Positions 33,831-46,529 of a stretch of 64,000 nucleotides of DNA are shown here, one piece after another. Every line of letters starts with the position of its first letter. Positions within the stretch are counted from its first letter, which is position 1. A program made the position numbers and the translations under genes. The stretch lies in assembly GCF_022539665.2 (NCBI RefSeq), contig NC_081335.1, positions 496,001 through 560,000 on the forward strand, given 5' to 3'. The notes below the pieces were generated by a model. The model had not been told where the DNA came from. It ran no database searches and saw nothing but the letters and a program-made list of their open reading frames with translations. The DNA is from Daphnia carinata (Eukaryota; Arthropoda; Branchiopoda; Diplostraca; Daphniidae).

Positions 33831-35429
33831 ATGTTTTACGCAAACCTGATGTTCTTAACGTGTCTGTCGCTGACAGTTGGACAGAATTTAGTCCTTATTG
33901 GAGGTAACCTTCGCCATGACAACCTACCTGTTTGGAACATGATGGTCGATCTGGCTGTGAGACACAAGCTCGTTTTCAATTCATTTTGCCTTTATTTGAA
34001 CGAGTTATTTAATTGACTGTAGGGTGGGCCAGGTGTGGCTAGGATAGGAGTTGTTTCAGCTTCTAATTCAAACACGACTGAAGGTGATAGAGTGATTAAC
34101 AACTTTGTACGCCTCTACGGGGCCAATGCCATCGAGATTGCCGTTAACGAGTCTCTGGCTAACAACATCCTAGTGGTGAGTTTGATTTTCAAATTCTACT
34201 GAAATTTAAAAAGACCTAATTCAACAGTCGATCGATGTAGGCGAACCTGGTCCAAAAACAGACGGGCATCTTTATAGTGGAAGATTCTGAAGACAAGGCT
34301 GCTAATTTCTGGGACAGGTTCACTTCAATGGTACGTCCTAATGATACACCTGTTCGACCACCCAACGATGTTGTCTGTTACGAAAGTGCCAGTTACAAGC
34401 GACAGAATCTTATCGACACGCTCCGTCCGTCTGGGGTGGATTCGCTGGTATTGACGGCCATCAGGAAAGTTCTCAACAACGGGGGCATGGTGGCCGGCAA
34501 TGCAGCTGTAATGGTAAGTCGATTCATCAACGCAAAGTAGAAGAAAAAAAAAGTTCTTAATTGATATCTTTTAGGGCAAATCAACTGTGATCCTCGGTGG
34601 CGATTCAGTGGCCGCTCTTTTAACTGGAACGCTTTTCATCTCTTCGCCCCGCGTTCCATTCTCGTTGAGGAAAGCTGGGGGCCTATCTCTCATCAACAGT
34701 GAATATGTTTTCGACAGTCAACTGAGTGAGAAAGGTCGTGAAGTACGGCTTATTCGCGCCTCGCTGGACAGCAATGTTTCACGAGGGTTGGGCATTGACG
34801 AGAACACGGCAATCATCGTCAACAATCCGCTGTTCCAGCCTGTCGGCAAGGTAGGAAAAAAATTTAATCCTCTGAATATTTGATTCTTTACGACTATGTT
34901 TTATTACAAGGTACTGACTGATATGGGTGCAGCGAGTGGTGCATTTTATGTCGATGTTTCTAACGTCCCTGCCAGCTCAGTGGCAGCAGCTTCTTACGAC
35001 AACATCGAATTTTCGTTTTTCACCGTCGATGATTCTTTCGATTTCATTGCAGGTACGTTTTCTTCCATTGATTTGAGTGTAATATTTTAAATCTGTTTTG
35101 TTCTTCAAGGTAAAGCAATTTATCCAACTTGGAAAAAGGAAGTATCCGGCCAAGAACAGTTCAATAAAGCTGTGCCGTCTGACGATATTCTGTCACTAGC
35201 TCGGCCGTCTCAATGGCGCCAGACAGCCGTTCGACTCGTTAATAGTAACGAGATGAGTGTGACAAGCCGTTCACCGCCATCCATTGTGCCATTGATTCCC
35301 GGTGTCGAGGTTACCTTCGATCGCACACGAGCTGTGGGGCTCGGAGCCCGTCTGCCCGGCAACTCCAGTACTTCTGTAGTCTCTTTTCAAGGAATGTCCG
35401 CTTCCATCAAGGTGCTCAGAATATTGTAG
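33831..35429 (+). CDS. Secreted cyanophycinase-like protein (peptidase S51 fold, 429 aa), likely inactive
   Basis: Exons: 33831-33956, 34023-34175, 34241-34513, 34575-34850, 34911-35052, 35110-35429, 430 codons in frame. A signal peptide (MFYANLMFLTCLSLTVG) precedes LVLIGGNL, the start of the S51 / class I glutamine amidotransferase-like fold. Further family features are ARIGVVSAS, RKVLNNGGMVAG, a region corresponding to the 'hFs.rgR..RL' block (FDSQLSEKGREVRLIR) and GLGIDENTAIIV. At the nucleophile position, where cyanophycinases and peptidase E have G-x-S-A-G, this protein has AGNAAVMG, with no serine. The upstream GGDQ-type motif is also replaced (GIFIVEDSED). It is therefore probably a secreted pseudoenzyme. 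An AATAAA signal lies at 35530-35535. Confidence 0.85.
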
Positions 35430-35962
35430 TTAAGTAACGTTCCTGTACATAAGTGTATTAGCTCTATTTCATTTTCTTTCGACTAGTGATTTTTCCTAAA
35501 TTTTATCTTGTATTTTTTTAAAAGAAAGTAATAAATTCAACGTCCATTTCTATTTTCGGTATATGTTCCTATTTGCTTTTTTGTTCCCCCGGGAACATTA
35601 AACAAAAATGGAATAAATGAACAGGATCTTCAGCATTCTGTTTTGTCCAGCATTTTATTGCTAGTTGGAAAGATTGTCCTTACCAAGTTCTAAACTGTAC
35701 TACCTAATCCTTTAAGCTTATACGACATAGGATAACTGTCGTATTGTATGGCCTGTTAACAACATAACAGTCATAACATCGTATAAAATGCTAGATAACT
35801 GTACATATCGTATCATGTTTAATCTACCATGTTTTTTTATCTAGCTGTAATCCAGGCATCAACAAACAATGCAAGTTTAGCGTGGTTTCCTAGCTGGGCA
35901 GGGTTTTCAGTCGACGTTTGTTAGTGTTCATGCGATCCTGTGTTTCCGATTTGCTTCTGAAA
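35430..35962. other. 3' UTR and spacer
   Basis: It contains the AATAAA polyadenylation signal at 35530-35535 of the preceding gene and then the upstream region of the FKBP gene. Nothing else recognised. Confidence 0.6.
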
Positions 35963-36589
35963 ATGGAAAGCCAATTCAAATTACCTTTTGTTTTGCTATT
36001 CTTGGTGGTTGCAGTCTACGCTCAAGAGCAGCAACTCATTATCGAAGTCATTTACCTTCCAGCTGATTGTCCAGTTAAGTCGCAGAATGGGGACGTCATC
36101 ACAACAGACTACACCGGAATGCTAGAGGATGGCACCGTTTTCGATTCCAGGTGATATAACTAGCAAATCACATAAATTACGAATGGCCAATCTAATTGAT
36201 TCTTAACTTTTATGTTTGTCTTCCGCCTTGCAGCGTCGGTGGCGAACCTTTTAGTTTCACACTAGGAGCTGGGGAAGTAATCAAGGGTTGGGATTTGGTA
36301 AGATCAAATTTTATATCAATTTCTTAATGCTTATCGCATTCTAATATTCACGTTTCGTTTTACTGTGCCGCAGGGATTGTTGGATATGTGCGTGACCGAG
36401 CGTCGCAAGTTGACTATCCCACCGTCATTGGCCTACGGCGAACAAGGAACAAGTGATGGAGTTATTCCACCTAGTAAGTGACGCACAGTTTATTTTTTTA
36501 AGTACTTAAAATAAAGTTGTCTTTTTTTATTCTATCAAGATGCCACCCTCATCTTCGATGTTGAACTGTTGGCTATCAACCGGCCTTAA
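35963..36589 (+). CDS. FKBP2: ER/secreted FKBP-type peptidyl-prolyl isomerase (133 aa)
   Basis: A peptidyl-prolyl cis-trans isomerase that helps proteins fold in the secretory pathway. Exons: 35963-36150, 36234-36297, 36374-36473, 36540-36589, 134 codons. A signal peptide ([16 protein letters not shown]) precedes one FKBP domain. Characteristic residues are [46 protein letters not shown] and the closing [12 protein letters not shown]. The protein ends INRP without a KDEL-type retention signal, so retention is uncertain. Length and single-domain layout match FKBP2 (FKBP13) better than the EF-hand FKBP14 class. An in-frame upstream extension exists, but the ATG directly before the leader is preferred. 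Confidence 0.92.
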
Positions 36590-37436
36590 CTGAAGTCTTG
36601 TCCATACGTTTCGTTCAGCAATTTAAGCGATGCATAACGAAGCCAATAGAAACGTTTCTTGAAAACTGTTCGTTTCGTTCCCTTTTACATAGAACACAAA
36701 ATCTGATTTGTTGGAACACGGGTGAAGGAAGAGTTACTATGTGATAGCGAATTAGTACCGTGGGAGTTGAAATATCACGTACTATAACTTGGGTAGGACG
36801 GACGCTCCTTGAAAAACGGACAGTTTTGCTCTTGAAAGAGAGAACGCTATGAAAACAAATGCTGATCAAATAACGTATAACTCGATAACTCAGGAACCTG
36901 TGCGCATAGTCATTCTTTTATCTGGCTCTTTTAAAAGTCCCATACAGTCTTTTGTACTCCGACTGGACTGTTGGCATTTAACGGACCCACCTTTTTCGGA
37001 ACGTCAATTGAAAAAAAGGACAGGAAAAAAGTGGGAAAAGCTTTGAAAATGAAAGGATTCAAGTCACTGAATACATTCATGACGCATATAGAAAGTGAAC
37101 AACGTAAGTATTCCTGAAGGTCGTGCTGTCATGAATTTGGAAATACCCGTTCTGCGGTTTTTTTTTGTACGTTTGCCAATGTCAAGCGGCTCATCCGGCG
37201 ATGGCACTGCGTTGCTACGCAATGATTTGCGATTTCAACATCAAGGGCATAAAGCGTATGTTGGACAAAGGTTTAACAATGACTGGTCAGACTTTTTTTT
37301 ATTCTGCTGACTGCGTGACTGGCCTGATAGTCCAGCAATGCGTGTTCACTATGAAATTAGATTCAGGATACCAAACACTATTCCAGTCTTAATTTTACTT
37401 CCAATCAGCACAGACGGTTGAATCTTTTCTGCAAAA
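36590..37436. other. Intergenic region without a supported gene
   Basis: Short frames at 36849-37046 and 37095-37392 on the plus strand share no domain or leader. No repeat was recognised. Confidence 0.5.
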
Positions 37437-40400
37437 ATGGTTAAACCTAGTTCGTTTTTGCTTTGCATCTTGCTGTTTTTAATTTGCTTAATCGACAGCC
37501 TTAATTCAAACAGCCATCGGAACAATCGACAGATCCACTTTGATTCTGAAGAAACCATCGGTCGCAGCTTATTTCGGCCATTTTCGCAGGGTACTGAACA
37601 TTTCCTGCAACATTATTTGCTTTTAACGAACGAATTCTAATGTTCCAAAAGAGGCGGCTCTGATTGTAAATCGAACGGGATTCGATATTCGCGTTATAAC
37701 AAACGAGCAGTTGGACAAGGAGATCAGTCAAGCATCTGATCGAATGAACGACATCATTCACTTTGAGGAAGTGCTTCTGGAGAACGAAATCCGTATCCAA
37801 CCCAACACACCTTCGTTTAGCCACCTAAAAATAGTCCAACCATCCATCGGTGCTCAACAGTTGGCTCGGGAGGCCCTGCTTGTCATCGAAGCCACTCTAC
37901 GACTTCAAAAAAGGTGCGCAACTCATTGCAATCATTTCTTAATACCTTCTGAGACCTCCGTGTTTGCAATGCAGATTTAATCTCACGCCTGAAGAGACTG
38001 GTTTAGGACTGGCTATTCACTCTACTCGTCAGACAATCACGTTTCCAGCCTGCCGATCTAGACCTCCGTGCATGGAACACTTTGGAACTGGCATCGTGAA
38101 ATACAGAACAACCGATGGTTCGTGCAATAATTTAGAACAAACTTTGTGGGGCATGACTCGATCGACCTTTCAGCGCATTTTACCTCCTGCCTATAGTGAC
38201 GGTAGCCTTTTAAAAAATTACATTTGTTATTTTGTAGAAATACTAAAGTGAGTTGCATTTATTCTAAACAGGTGTTTTTGCACCGAGAGTAGCCACGGAC
38301 GGAAGCAACTTGCCTAGCGCTCGCCTAGTTAGCCTCTCAATAATTTCTCATCAGGATGCTCCGCGAGTCGACGTGTCATTATTGGGGATGGTTTTCGGTT
38401 GAGTAAAATTAAATATTGTTAAATTATTCATTGAAATTATAATAACTAGAATTTAATGATAAACAGGGCAATTCATCGATCACGATATGACTTTTACTCC
38501 AACGTTTGTCTTGTGTAAGTTAAGTCTGCCAGTTAACTTCACTTACAATTAAAATAACTAAATTGCTGTTTAGCCGACTCGTCCGGAATAGAATGTTGTA
38601 CTACGGATGGCGGATCGATGCTTCCGGATGGTTTGCGCCATCCACAGTGTTTCCCAATCGACATTCCAGCCGACGATCCGTTTTACCGTCCATTTAATCA
38701 ACGTTGCATGAATTTTGTTCGAACTACACCAGGATTACGACCCGATTGCAATTTCGGTTACGCTGAACAAGTATGTCTCATACCTTTTAACATTTACCTT
38801 AAACATACATAACATTTCGTTACGCCTTTCCCGGTGGATCAGTTGAATGAGCTGACTCATTGGCTGGATGGATCCCAAATGTAAGAATTAGCGACTGTTT
38901 TGTATCGTAATGTCATGCAACTGTAAACACAGTTATTATCTATTTTAGCTATGGCAGCGATGCAGAAACGTTGGAGAAACTACGTGAATTTCGTCAGGGA
39001 AGGCTGCGTTCTGCTAGGTTTAACGGGCAAGAAATCGTCCCATTGGATCCAAAATCGAATATTACGCGACCGGAAGACTGCAATACAAGTTCTTGCTATA
39101 TGGCAGGTACTTGTTGCTGAATTTGTATGTAAAATAGCAATGAATTTGACGTTCGTGATTAGGGGATGTACGCGTTAGTGAACAGCCACAGCTTACGATG
39201 ATGCACACGCTGTGGCTGCGGGAGCACAACCACGTTGCTGCTGAATTATCACGTTTCAATCCTGAATGGAATGACGAAATCCTTTTCCAGGAAACCCGTC
39301 GCATAGTCATTGCCGAGTATCAGTTCATAATTTACAACGAATTTCTTCCAATCGTTCTAGGTATTGACATGTCCGTGAAAAGCTTGAATGATTTAATGAA
39401 ATGAATCACGAAAATATTTAAACTTGACCCTTCGTTGTACGTAGGTAAACGTTATATGGACATGTTCAACCTGACCTTATCCCAACCGTCATATTACAAC
39501 GATGGTGGCAAATACGATGCCACTATCGATCCATCGATCCACAATGAATTTGCCACTGCTGCCTATCGTATGGGCCATTCACTTATTCAAGGTCTTGTCA
39601 AGTGAGTTTAAGGATTCGTACGTTATTTGAAACTGTCGTTCTAAAACCCTCCCAAAAACAATTTAGATTGTTTAGCCAAAACGGACAGGTAAATGAAGAT
39701 CGTTCGTTCACACTCAGCAGTATGCTGGATGCTGCCTCTCCGTTTGGCAAAGACGCAACATGGATGGATGATGCTTTGCGTGGGCTGCTTGAACAACCCA
39801 TACAAAATTTTGATTCATCATTCACCCCAGAAGTAACAAATAAACTTTTTCGGTACGTATTTTGTTAGTATAAAAATTAAAATTAAAATTGAAATGATTT
39901 CGATTGATTTTTCATGCACAGTGGCGGAAAACCATTCGGATTTGATTTAGTAGCACTTAACATCCAAAGAGGTACAAAAAAAAAAGGCATAATAAAACTT
40001 ATTTTCATTAATATTTAATGAACTTAAAGGGAGGGACCATGGGTTACCTGGCTACAACAGTTATCGAGAAATTTGCGGAATGAAAAGAGCCGACCATTTC
40101 CGTGCATTCTCACCCCAGATTTCACCTGACGTGAGTAAAAATTGAGAAATACTGCTCACGCATTGTCACGGCGTGACTATTAGATGCTCATTTCATTTTC
40201 AGATGATATCACAACTAAAGCATATTTATCGATCTGTGGACGACGTTGATCTGTTTGTGGGTGGCATACTGGAAACTCCAGTTCATGACAGTCTTGTTGG
40301 TCCAACGTTTCTCTGTATTATTGGCGACCAGTTCGCACGGCTAAGAAAAGCTGATCGATTTTTTTACGATGTTAACCATCAGCTTCACTCTTTCAACCAA

Positions 40401-40717
40401 AGTAAACTAGAGATCAATTATAACGAGTATTTTTAAAAAGCATTTTTGAAAACTATTATAGGACAAATAGAGGAAATTCGTAAAGCTAGTTTAGCCAGAA
40501 TTATCTGCGACCATAACGACGGCACGATCCGTATGATTCAACCTCAAGTTTTTCGGACAGCGGGAGCAATGTATGAATAATGTAGAATTTCTTGGATACA
40601 AAGATGAGAAATTCATAAAATGATGTTCTTTTATCCAGAAATAGTAAGAAAAGGTGCGACGGACCAGCAATCCCCCGGCCTGATTTCAGTCTTTGGGCTG
40701 GCGAGCCCATCTTTTAG
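37437..40717 (+). CDS. Animal haem peroxidase (peroxinectin/chorion-peroxidase-like, 762 aa)
   Basis: A secreted haem peroxidase that uses H2O2 to oxidise substrates, as in cuticle or chorion cross-linking and immunity. Sixteen exons: 37437-37590, 37652-37913, 37975-38201, 38272-38397, 38467-38514, 38574-38770, 38843-38880, 38949-39106, 39163-39360, 39445-39601, 39667-39852, 39922-39971, 40030-40130, 40203-40401, 40462-40570, 40639-40717, 763 codons. A signal peptide (SSFLLCILLFLICLIDS) and a propeptide-like region precede the catalytic domain. Motifs: FGQFIDHDMT (distal His, about residue 262), WLREHNHVA (catalytic Arg, about 428), YRMGHSLI (proximal His, about 514) and GRDHGLPGYN. Paired cysteines are kept (CRSRPPC, CCTTDGG). 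The family's usual REHNR reads REHNH here. A polyadenylation signal AATAAA lies near 40882. Confidence 0.93.
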
Positions 40718-41157
40718 CCTTCAAAAGCAGCATCAGCCTTATTTGTTTCATCTCTACCTGTTATTTGTATGGTTTATACTTGTAAATGATGTATACGTGT
40801 ATTGCGTGCAGCGTAGGTGGTTTCCAAACTAAAAATTTATGCTTCAAAGTTGGCATAAAACTCATGTAAATTATGGAATGCAATAAAGCTTTCAGCACTT
40901 TAAAACATGTCGGATTAAAACGTCCTTTTCTAAACTAATCTTCTACATTGAATATACAGAAGAATCTTCTGGATAAAAGTTAATACAGGCACTAATTCGT
41001 TTACTCAACGATACGCATCGCCACCGTCGCAACAACAAAAAGCATAATTTTGCCGCTTGGGGTTCGGAAACTTGACGGAAGAAGCGCGTCTCTAATATCT
41101 GCGTGTGGTGCGTCAGTGCCTCAGTGGAGCTAGCAAACCAGCTCACAAAAAATAAAG
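40718..41157. other. Peroxidase 3' UTR and CPSF6 promoter region
   Basis: It contains AATAAA near 40882-40887. CPSF6 begins at 41158 with no obvious TATA box, as expected of a housekeeping gene. Confidence 0.6.
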
Positions 41158-44100
41158 ATGGCTGACGTGCCGGACATTGACTTGTACGCCGACGATCTGG
41201 GGGATGATTTTCATGGCGTAAGTATAATTTTAATGTATCAGTATCTCGTAATAATGAAGTTTGCATGCTTGTGTTTCTTGCACGAGGATAAATTCTCAGA
41301 TATTTGTCTTTCGTTTTGATGTTATTCGATCACAGTGTTTGGCGTGGGTGTAGATACCCTCGTATGCCCGTTTACCGTTATCGATGCAGAATCGTTACAA
41401 CTAGTAGATTCTTTACATTTTTCTTGTTTGACCAACAGGAAGGTGACGAACAAATTGGTGATGGGGTCGACTTGTACGACGACGTCCTAACTTCAACAAC
41501 AAGCATCAAGCAGGAGACAAATGGAAAAGAGAAGATCACCACGCTATCTTCTCACACATCGTCCAACTCTCTACATGGCTCATCTTCGTTGATTGGAGCA
41601 CCACTTCAGCTACACAGCAACAACTCATCACAATCTAAACGAGTCCAGCTCTATGTGGGCAATCTCACCTGGGTACGATCATTCAAACCTTTCCATTTAT
41701 AGAACCAAGTTGTTCAGAGTGCCGTTATATATATATCTATACTCATATATATATATATATATATATATCTATTTTAAACTAATTGTGCTGTGTATCGAAT
41801 CGCTCCCAGATAGTTCCCGACTGTTATTTTTAAATCAAAATTAATCAAGTCTGTTAAGTCTGTGATATCAAACCTAGCCACACTGTTGTTATGATGGAGG
41901 GGCCATGATGTGATAATACTGTATGATGGCAATCAAAATTGAAAGAGAGGCATCATGAATGTTCATGTATGTATGTGTATGTGAGAAGGCATACCGTTTC
42001 AGGGACATGAACGCCATGCATGTTGTACGCTATGTATCTGCAATTTTTTTTTATTATCATTTTTGATCTACCATAAGCAGCCCATCAAACTACCAATAGC
42101 CCCTATCAAAACCTTTGACTGAAGGTTTTTGAGCTGTGTTGTATTATTACGTTTCTCAGGATGCGGTCCTCCAAACATAGAATTCCCCAAAAACTCGTTG
42201 TCAATCAGTTTTGCGTAACTGATGTGCCATCTCTAGCCCATGTTTTTTTATCGCCATCTCTTGCCAACGTCATTTGAGTCGAATGAATTGTTAGTTTGGG
42301 GTGGGAATCGTTTGATATGACAAATCTCAGCCACGTACAACCACTGGCGCCCATGTGCAGGAACATCTCTGATGATGATGACAAGAGAAACTGCACTCAC
42401 ACACACTACAAATGCGCGGCTGTGTAAAGGTGCCCGATCAAAATATCTTCATTTGACCAATACAATATGGTATCGACGTCATCGGCAAAAACCTATTTTC
42501 ATGCTTCTTTTTTATATCTTTCTTTCTCTTGTTTTTGTACAAACAAAAAACCAAACATCAAAAATCGAAACGCTTTGCTGTGCGTGTTGGCCGCCCATCT
42601 CAATACAGTGGACAACAGATGCTGACGTGGAGAACGCTATCAGCGCAGTTGGTGTCCAAGACCTGGTGGAGGTGCGCTTTCATGAGAACCGAGCCAACGG
42701 ACAGTCTAAAGGCTTCTGTGTCATCACCGTCGGTTCGGAGATCAGCGCTCGACAATGTATGGATAAGCTGCCCAAAAAGGAGCTGCATGGACAGACGCCC
42801 ATCGTCACCTTCACATCTAAACAAGCACTCAATCAGGTAAAGACTTATTTGGAAATCTTTTTCTTCTGTTATTGTGTGAAATGTTACTGCACACCAGTAG
42901 AACCGTTAACTGTCGAAACCGAAATACAGTTTAAAGGTGGGAAAGTGTGTGCAATATTAAAACCCATTCAAGTTTTATCGACCCGAAAAGTGTTGCTCGT
43001 GTGACATTTTTCGGATGACTTGACTGTGGTACAATCGTACTCTACAATTTGCTCCATTCACGACGTTTGATTTGATGTATCGTTTTATTTCTGTTTTCTT
43101 CAGTTTGAGGCGCAATCAAAGAGCCGACCGTCAAGACAATCAAGTCCTCCACGCAGTACCGGCTCTGCACCGTCTGGCGTCCCATCGTTAACGGTCGGAC
43201 TGTTGGGTCCTCCGCCAATGAATGGACCTCCACCAAGGATGATGATGGGTCCGTCAGCCTCATCATCTGGGCCACCACCTTTAACCAGCCTCTCCTTACC
43301 TCCGCCACCGTCAGTGCGTGGTCCGCCAACTCCTGCAGGCATTCCCGTTCCACCACCGACCCATCACTTGCTTCCACATCCTGTCATGTCACCCACGGTG
43401 GTACCGAGAGGTCCTCCACCCGGCCTGGGGATGCGCGGGCCTCCGCCTGGCATGGATATGAATCCTCATCGTATTCCTCCCCCTGGTAGTGGCCGACCGG
43501 AATGGGCCAATATAGTTCAACAGCCAGCACCGCATGTTAATCCTGCTTTCTTCCCTCCACCCGTTGCCGCTCCTCCTCCCGGCTTCCCTCCTCCAATCGG
43601 TCAACCACCACCATTCATTACTGATACTCGGCCACCTCACACCAATGATGCCCCTAGCATCAGCGAAGCTGAATTTGAAGAAGTAATGGGGCGCAACCGA
43701 ACAGTCTCTTCATCCGCCATCGCTCGAGCTGTTGCTGATGCTTCGACTGGTATTTCGTTACCTATATCATTTGCTGATACAAGACTTTAGCTTTCCGGTT
43801 TTGCATTGTCCTATCAGGGGATTATGCCAGCGCGATTGAAACCCTGGTGACTGCCATTTCACTGATCAAACAGTCAAAAGTGGCGCACGATGAGCGCTGC
43901 AAGATCCTAGTGTCTTCGTTGCAGGATACGCTGCACGGCATTGAGGCAAAGAGCTACGGTTCACGAAGAGGTAAACAACTAATTAGGCAACTAAAGAACA
44001 CGTTTTAAAAGGGTGTTATTAATACAACATTTTATTTATTTTTAGATCGGTCGAGGTCGAGAGATCGCGAAAGGAGAAGAAGGCGTTCGCGCAGTCGAGA

Positions 44101-44482
44101 CCGTGAGAGGCCCAGTGAACGGGACAGAGATCGAGACCGCGAGAGAGATAGAGACAGGGATCGTGATCGCGAGCGTGAACGAGACTACGTTGAACGTCCG
44201 AGGGAGAGAGAACGTGATCGCGATCGCTCTCGTAGTCACGAACGAGACTACCGTGAAACGCGGAACCCACGAAATTACGAAGAACGGTATTCGTCTCATG
44301 ATGAAACTAGGAGAGAGTATGGCGGAGGTAGTCGCGGCGGAGGATCGGATCGTGACAAGGACCGCGAAAGGGACGGTGGTGGTGGAAGTATGCGAGGAGG
44401 ACGAGGAGGTGATCCGGGGATGGATCGGGAGCGTGAACTTCGTTCTCGAGATGACCGAGAATCGCGCAGCATGAGACACTAG
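41158..44482 (+). CDS. CPSF6: Cleavage and polyadenylation specificity factor subunit 6 (CFIm68), 585 aa
   Basis: The large subunit of nuclear cleavage factor Im, which binds CFIm25 and steers poly(A) site choice. Exons: 41158-41217, 41439-41672, 42609-42836, 43104-43749, 43818-43970, 44046-44482, 586 codons. The N-terminus ([20 protein letters not shown]) matches the family. One RRM spans about residues 78-170 (LYVGNLTW with [11 protein letters not shown], then [15 protein letters not shown]). A Pro/Gly-rich linker follows at about 180-345. Then comes the conserved block with [13 protein letters not shown] and [15 protein letters not shown]. The C-terminal 145 residues are an RD/RE/RS-rich tail. 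Intron 2 is 0.9 kb and carries a (TA)n tract. The poly(A) signal AATAAA is at 44692-44697. A minus-strand open frame across the Pro-rich exon is a composition artefact. Confidence 0.95.
41726..41768. repeat. (TA)n microsatellite in CPSF6 intron 2
   Basis: Two TA/AT runs (41726-41736 and 41745-41768) separated by a short interruption. Confidence 0.9.
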
Positions 44483-45262
44483 AAGGCAACAAACATATGA
44501 TAAGAAGTTAAGTAAAAAGTTGACTCTTTAATATCCGTCATTATTCATAATATTTCATTTTTTTCCCGCGCTTGTGTCGCGACTTGGTAGCATTTAAACA
44601 CACGTATGATCCATGATTTTTTTTATTTCGTTTAATATTTGCTTCGGTGTGTCACTCTCCTCCTCCCAAGTCCCTTCAACTTTCGCGAAACAATAAAAAT
44701 TTCAATTTCATTCAAACAGTGGACCCCGTTTCGGCCAAACTAACATTGAGTTATGAGATTGGTTTATTTTTTTTTACAGGATTTTGTTTTCTATTTAGGT
44801 ACATTCGATATAAGCCTGGTGGATAATACTGATTAGTTTCAAGTAATGTTATTTCATTTATGTAGATTTTAAGAATTCAATTTGATATTTTCACAAAGAT
44901 GTGAATGGAAAAGTGCCTTGTGACAAAAAAAATTGTAGAAGGGAAAAATCCTCAAGTGTGTATTGCGCATGTGGAATGAGCACGATTTAAGCCCGCAACT
45001 CTTTCACAACAAAAACGCGCGCATGTGATACAAGTCCGTTTGTTTTGCAATTTAAAAAAAAAATTGATGAAAAGCCCAGATTGCCGCTGACGCTGCTGCT
45101 GGTCACAAAAAATTGAATGCCAAATAGGATAAGGAAATATAGTAAGGGAGGAGTGAATGACGGGTTTCACAGCGACAAGGACAAAAGAGAAAAGAGGAGC
45201 TTCTTTGAAATTTATCTGCACAACGGGTAAGTGTGTGTGTGTGTATGATAGACCGGAATCAA
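44483..45262. other. Convergent 3' regions of CPSF6 and the SR splicing factor
   Basis: CPSF6 AATAAA at 44692-44697. The remainder is AT-rich UTR or spacer with no gene seen. Confidence 0.6.
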
Positions 45263-45892
45263 TTAATCTGCATACTTGCTGTAGCTGGGTGAACGTGAAC
45301 GACTACGGGAGTCCCTGTGAGAACAACAAAAAACTTGTGTTGACTTTTGTAACAGTAGAAGCATTTGAGCTTTGTAGTTGACTTACCTGCGGACGCGGTC
45401 GCGAGAAACGGATCTAGAGCCTTTCCTGTCACGGAAACGATCACGGCTACGGGAGCGTGATCGTCTAGGTGAGTAGCCCCTTCTGGCTGGTGGTCCACCA
45501 CCCCCTCTACGACCATCCCCACGTCCTCCACGATCACCACCAAAGCCATTACTTCTCCTCTTGCCTGTAGACATTTCCACCTTTACTCTGGCACCACACA
45601 AACGTCTACATGGGCAACAGAACATTAGGTAGATTATTTATATATTTTCATTGCAATAGCACACAAAACTATCTACTCACACCCCGTCCAAGGCTCGCAC
45701 TGCATCCTCTGCATCTCTGGGATCTTCAAATTCAACAAAAGCAAAGCCAGGAGGATTTCTTGCTACCCAGACATTCCTCAGAGTGCCATATTTGCTGAAT
45801 GCCTCTTCAATCTCCCCCCTGGCCGCGTTAGAGCCTAGATTGCCAACGTAGACTTTGCATCGCGGGTCCCAGTCTTGATGGCGGGACGACAT
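45263..45892 (-). CDS. SR-family splicing factor (SRSF3/SRSF7-like), complete copy (160 aa)
   Basis: A nuclear RNA-binding splicing regulator. Exons: 45681-45892, 45387-45605, 45263-45314, 161 codons. One RRM at about residues 11-85: RNP2 KVYVGNLG, and the near-diagnostic SRSF3/7 stretch [19 protein letters not shown] Gly/Arg-rich hinge ([16 protein letters not shown]) follows, then an RS domain ([37 protein letters not shown]). No CCHC zinc knuckle is present, which leans toward SRSF3 (insect Rbp1) and away from SRSF7. The start at MSSRH is chosen by family alignment; an upstream in-frame ORF extension is non-coding. It lies head-to-head with the UBASH3-like gene. Confidence 0.93.
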
Positions 45893-46529
45893 GGCAGGTG
45901 CTTTGGTGGCAAAGGACGATCGAACAAGCAGATGCAACCGGGGAGGTTTAGGTTTGATCAAATTGGGTTAGTTATCACAAAAAAATTTGAGAATCATAAC
46001 AGATTATTACCTGGTGTATTACAAATATATATGGGCGAAACAATATGGTTTGGCTGTCAAATGCAAAGAAACGCGGCCTATGTCCAAGAGGAGGGGAGAC
46101 GCGTCTAGCCGGTTGTTTCCAATTACTTGAAGTAGACAACCATATTACAATTGAGCAGTAGCAATTTGGTGTTGCCAGATATAACCTAAAGCGCAGTGAG
46201 GTAATTTGGCAACCGCGAAAGAGGAGTTAAAAAAAAAATAACAGTACGAAGGAAAGATAATGTCATATGCATTTTAAAGAGTAGAAGAAAATTCTTACGG
46301 TTCGTGAAACATTGTAAAGTTCTTTATAATAATGTTTCAGTTTATTGGCATTTTGGACCAACATTTGTATTTATTATAGTTACAGTTCCATGTTATCGTC
46401 AACTGTTTAGCCATGTTCGACTACGTTTAGGAGGAAGAATCCAGAAAATTGTTGTACCTTGGACTTCGAATTCTTATTTGTGATTCATATGCGTTTCCGT
46501 CCAAGCCGAAAGTTTTTGTCGTGAGAGAC
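45893..46529. promoter_or_regulatory. Shared head-to-head promoter region (copy 1)
   Basis: This 637-base segment lies between the divergent starts of the SR factor and the UBASH3-like gene. It is nearly identical to 50623-51262, so the second pair inherited the whole regulatory region. No TATA box is obvious. Confidence 0.55.

Noticed and set aside
34331-34341. GTACGT donor inside cyanophycinase-like exon 3
   Set aside because: The frame stays open through it, the downstream residues fit the family, and no matching acceptor was found before 34513.
43042-43640. Minus-strand open frames opposite the CPSF6 proline-rich exon
   Set aside because: Explained by the Pro/Gly codon bias of the coding strand. 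CPSF6 is certain by homology and splice structure.
44019-44492. Antisense and alternate-frame proteins over the CPSF6 RD/RE tail
   Set aside because: Low-complexity mirror of Arg-Asp/Arg-Glu codons.
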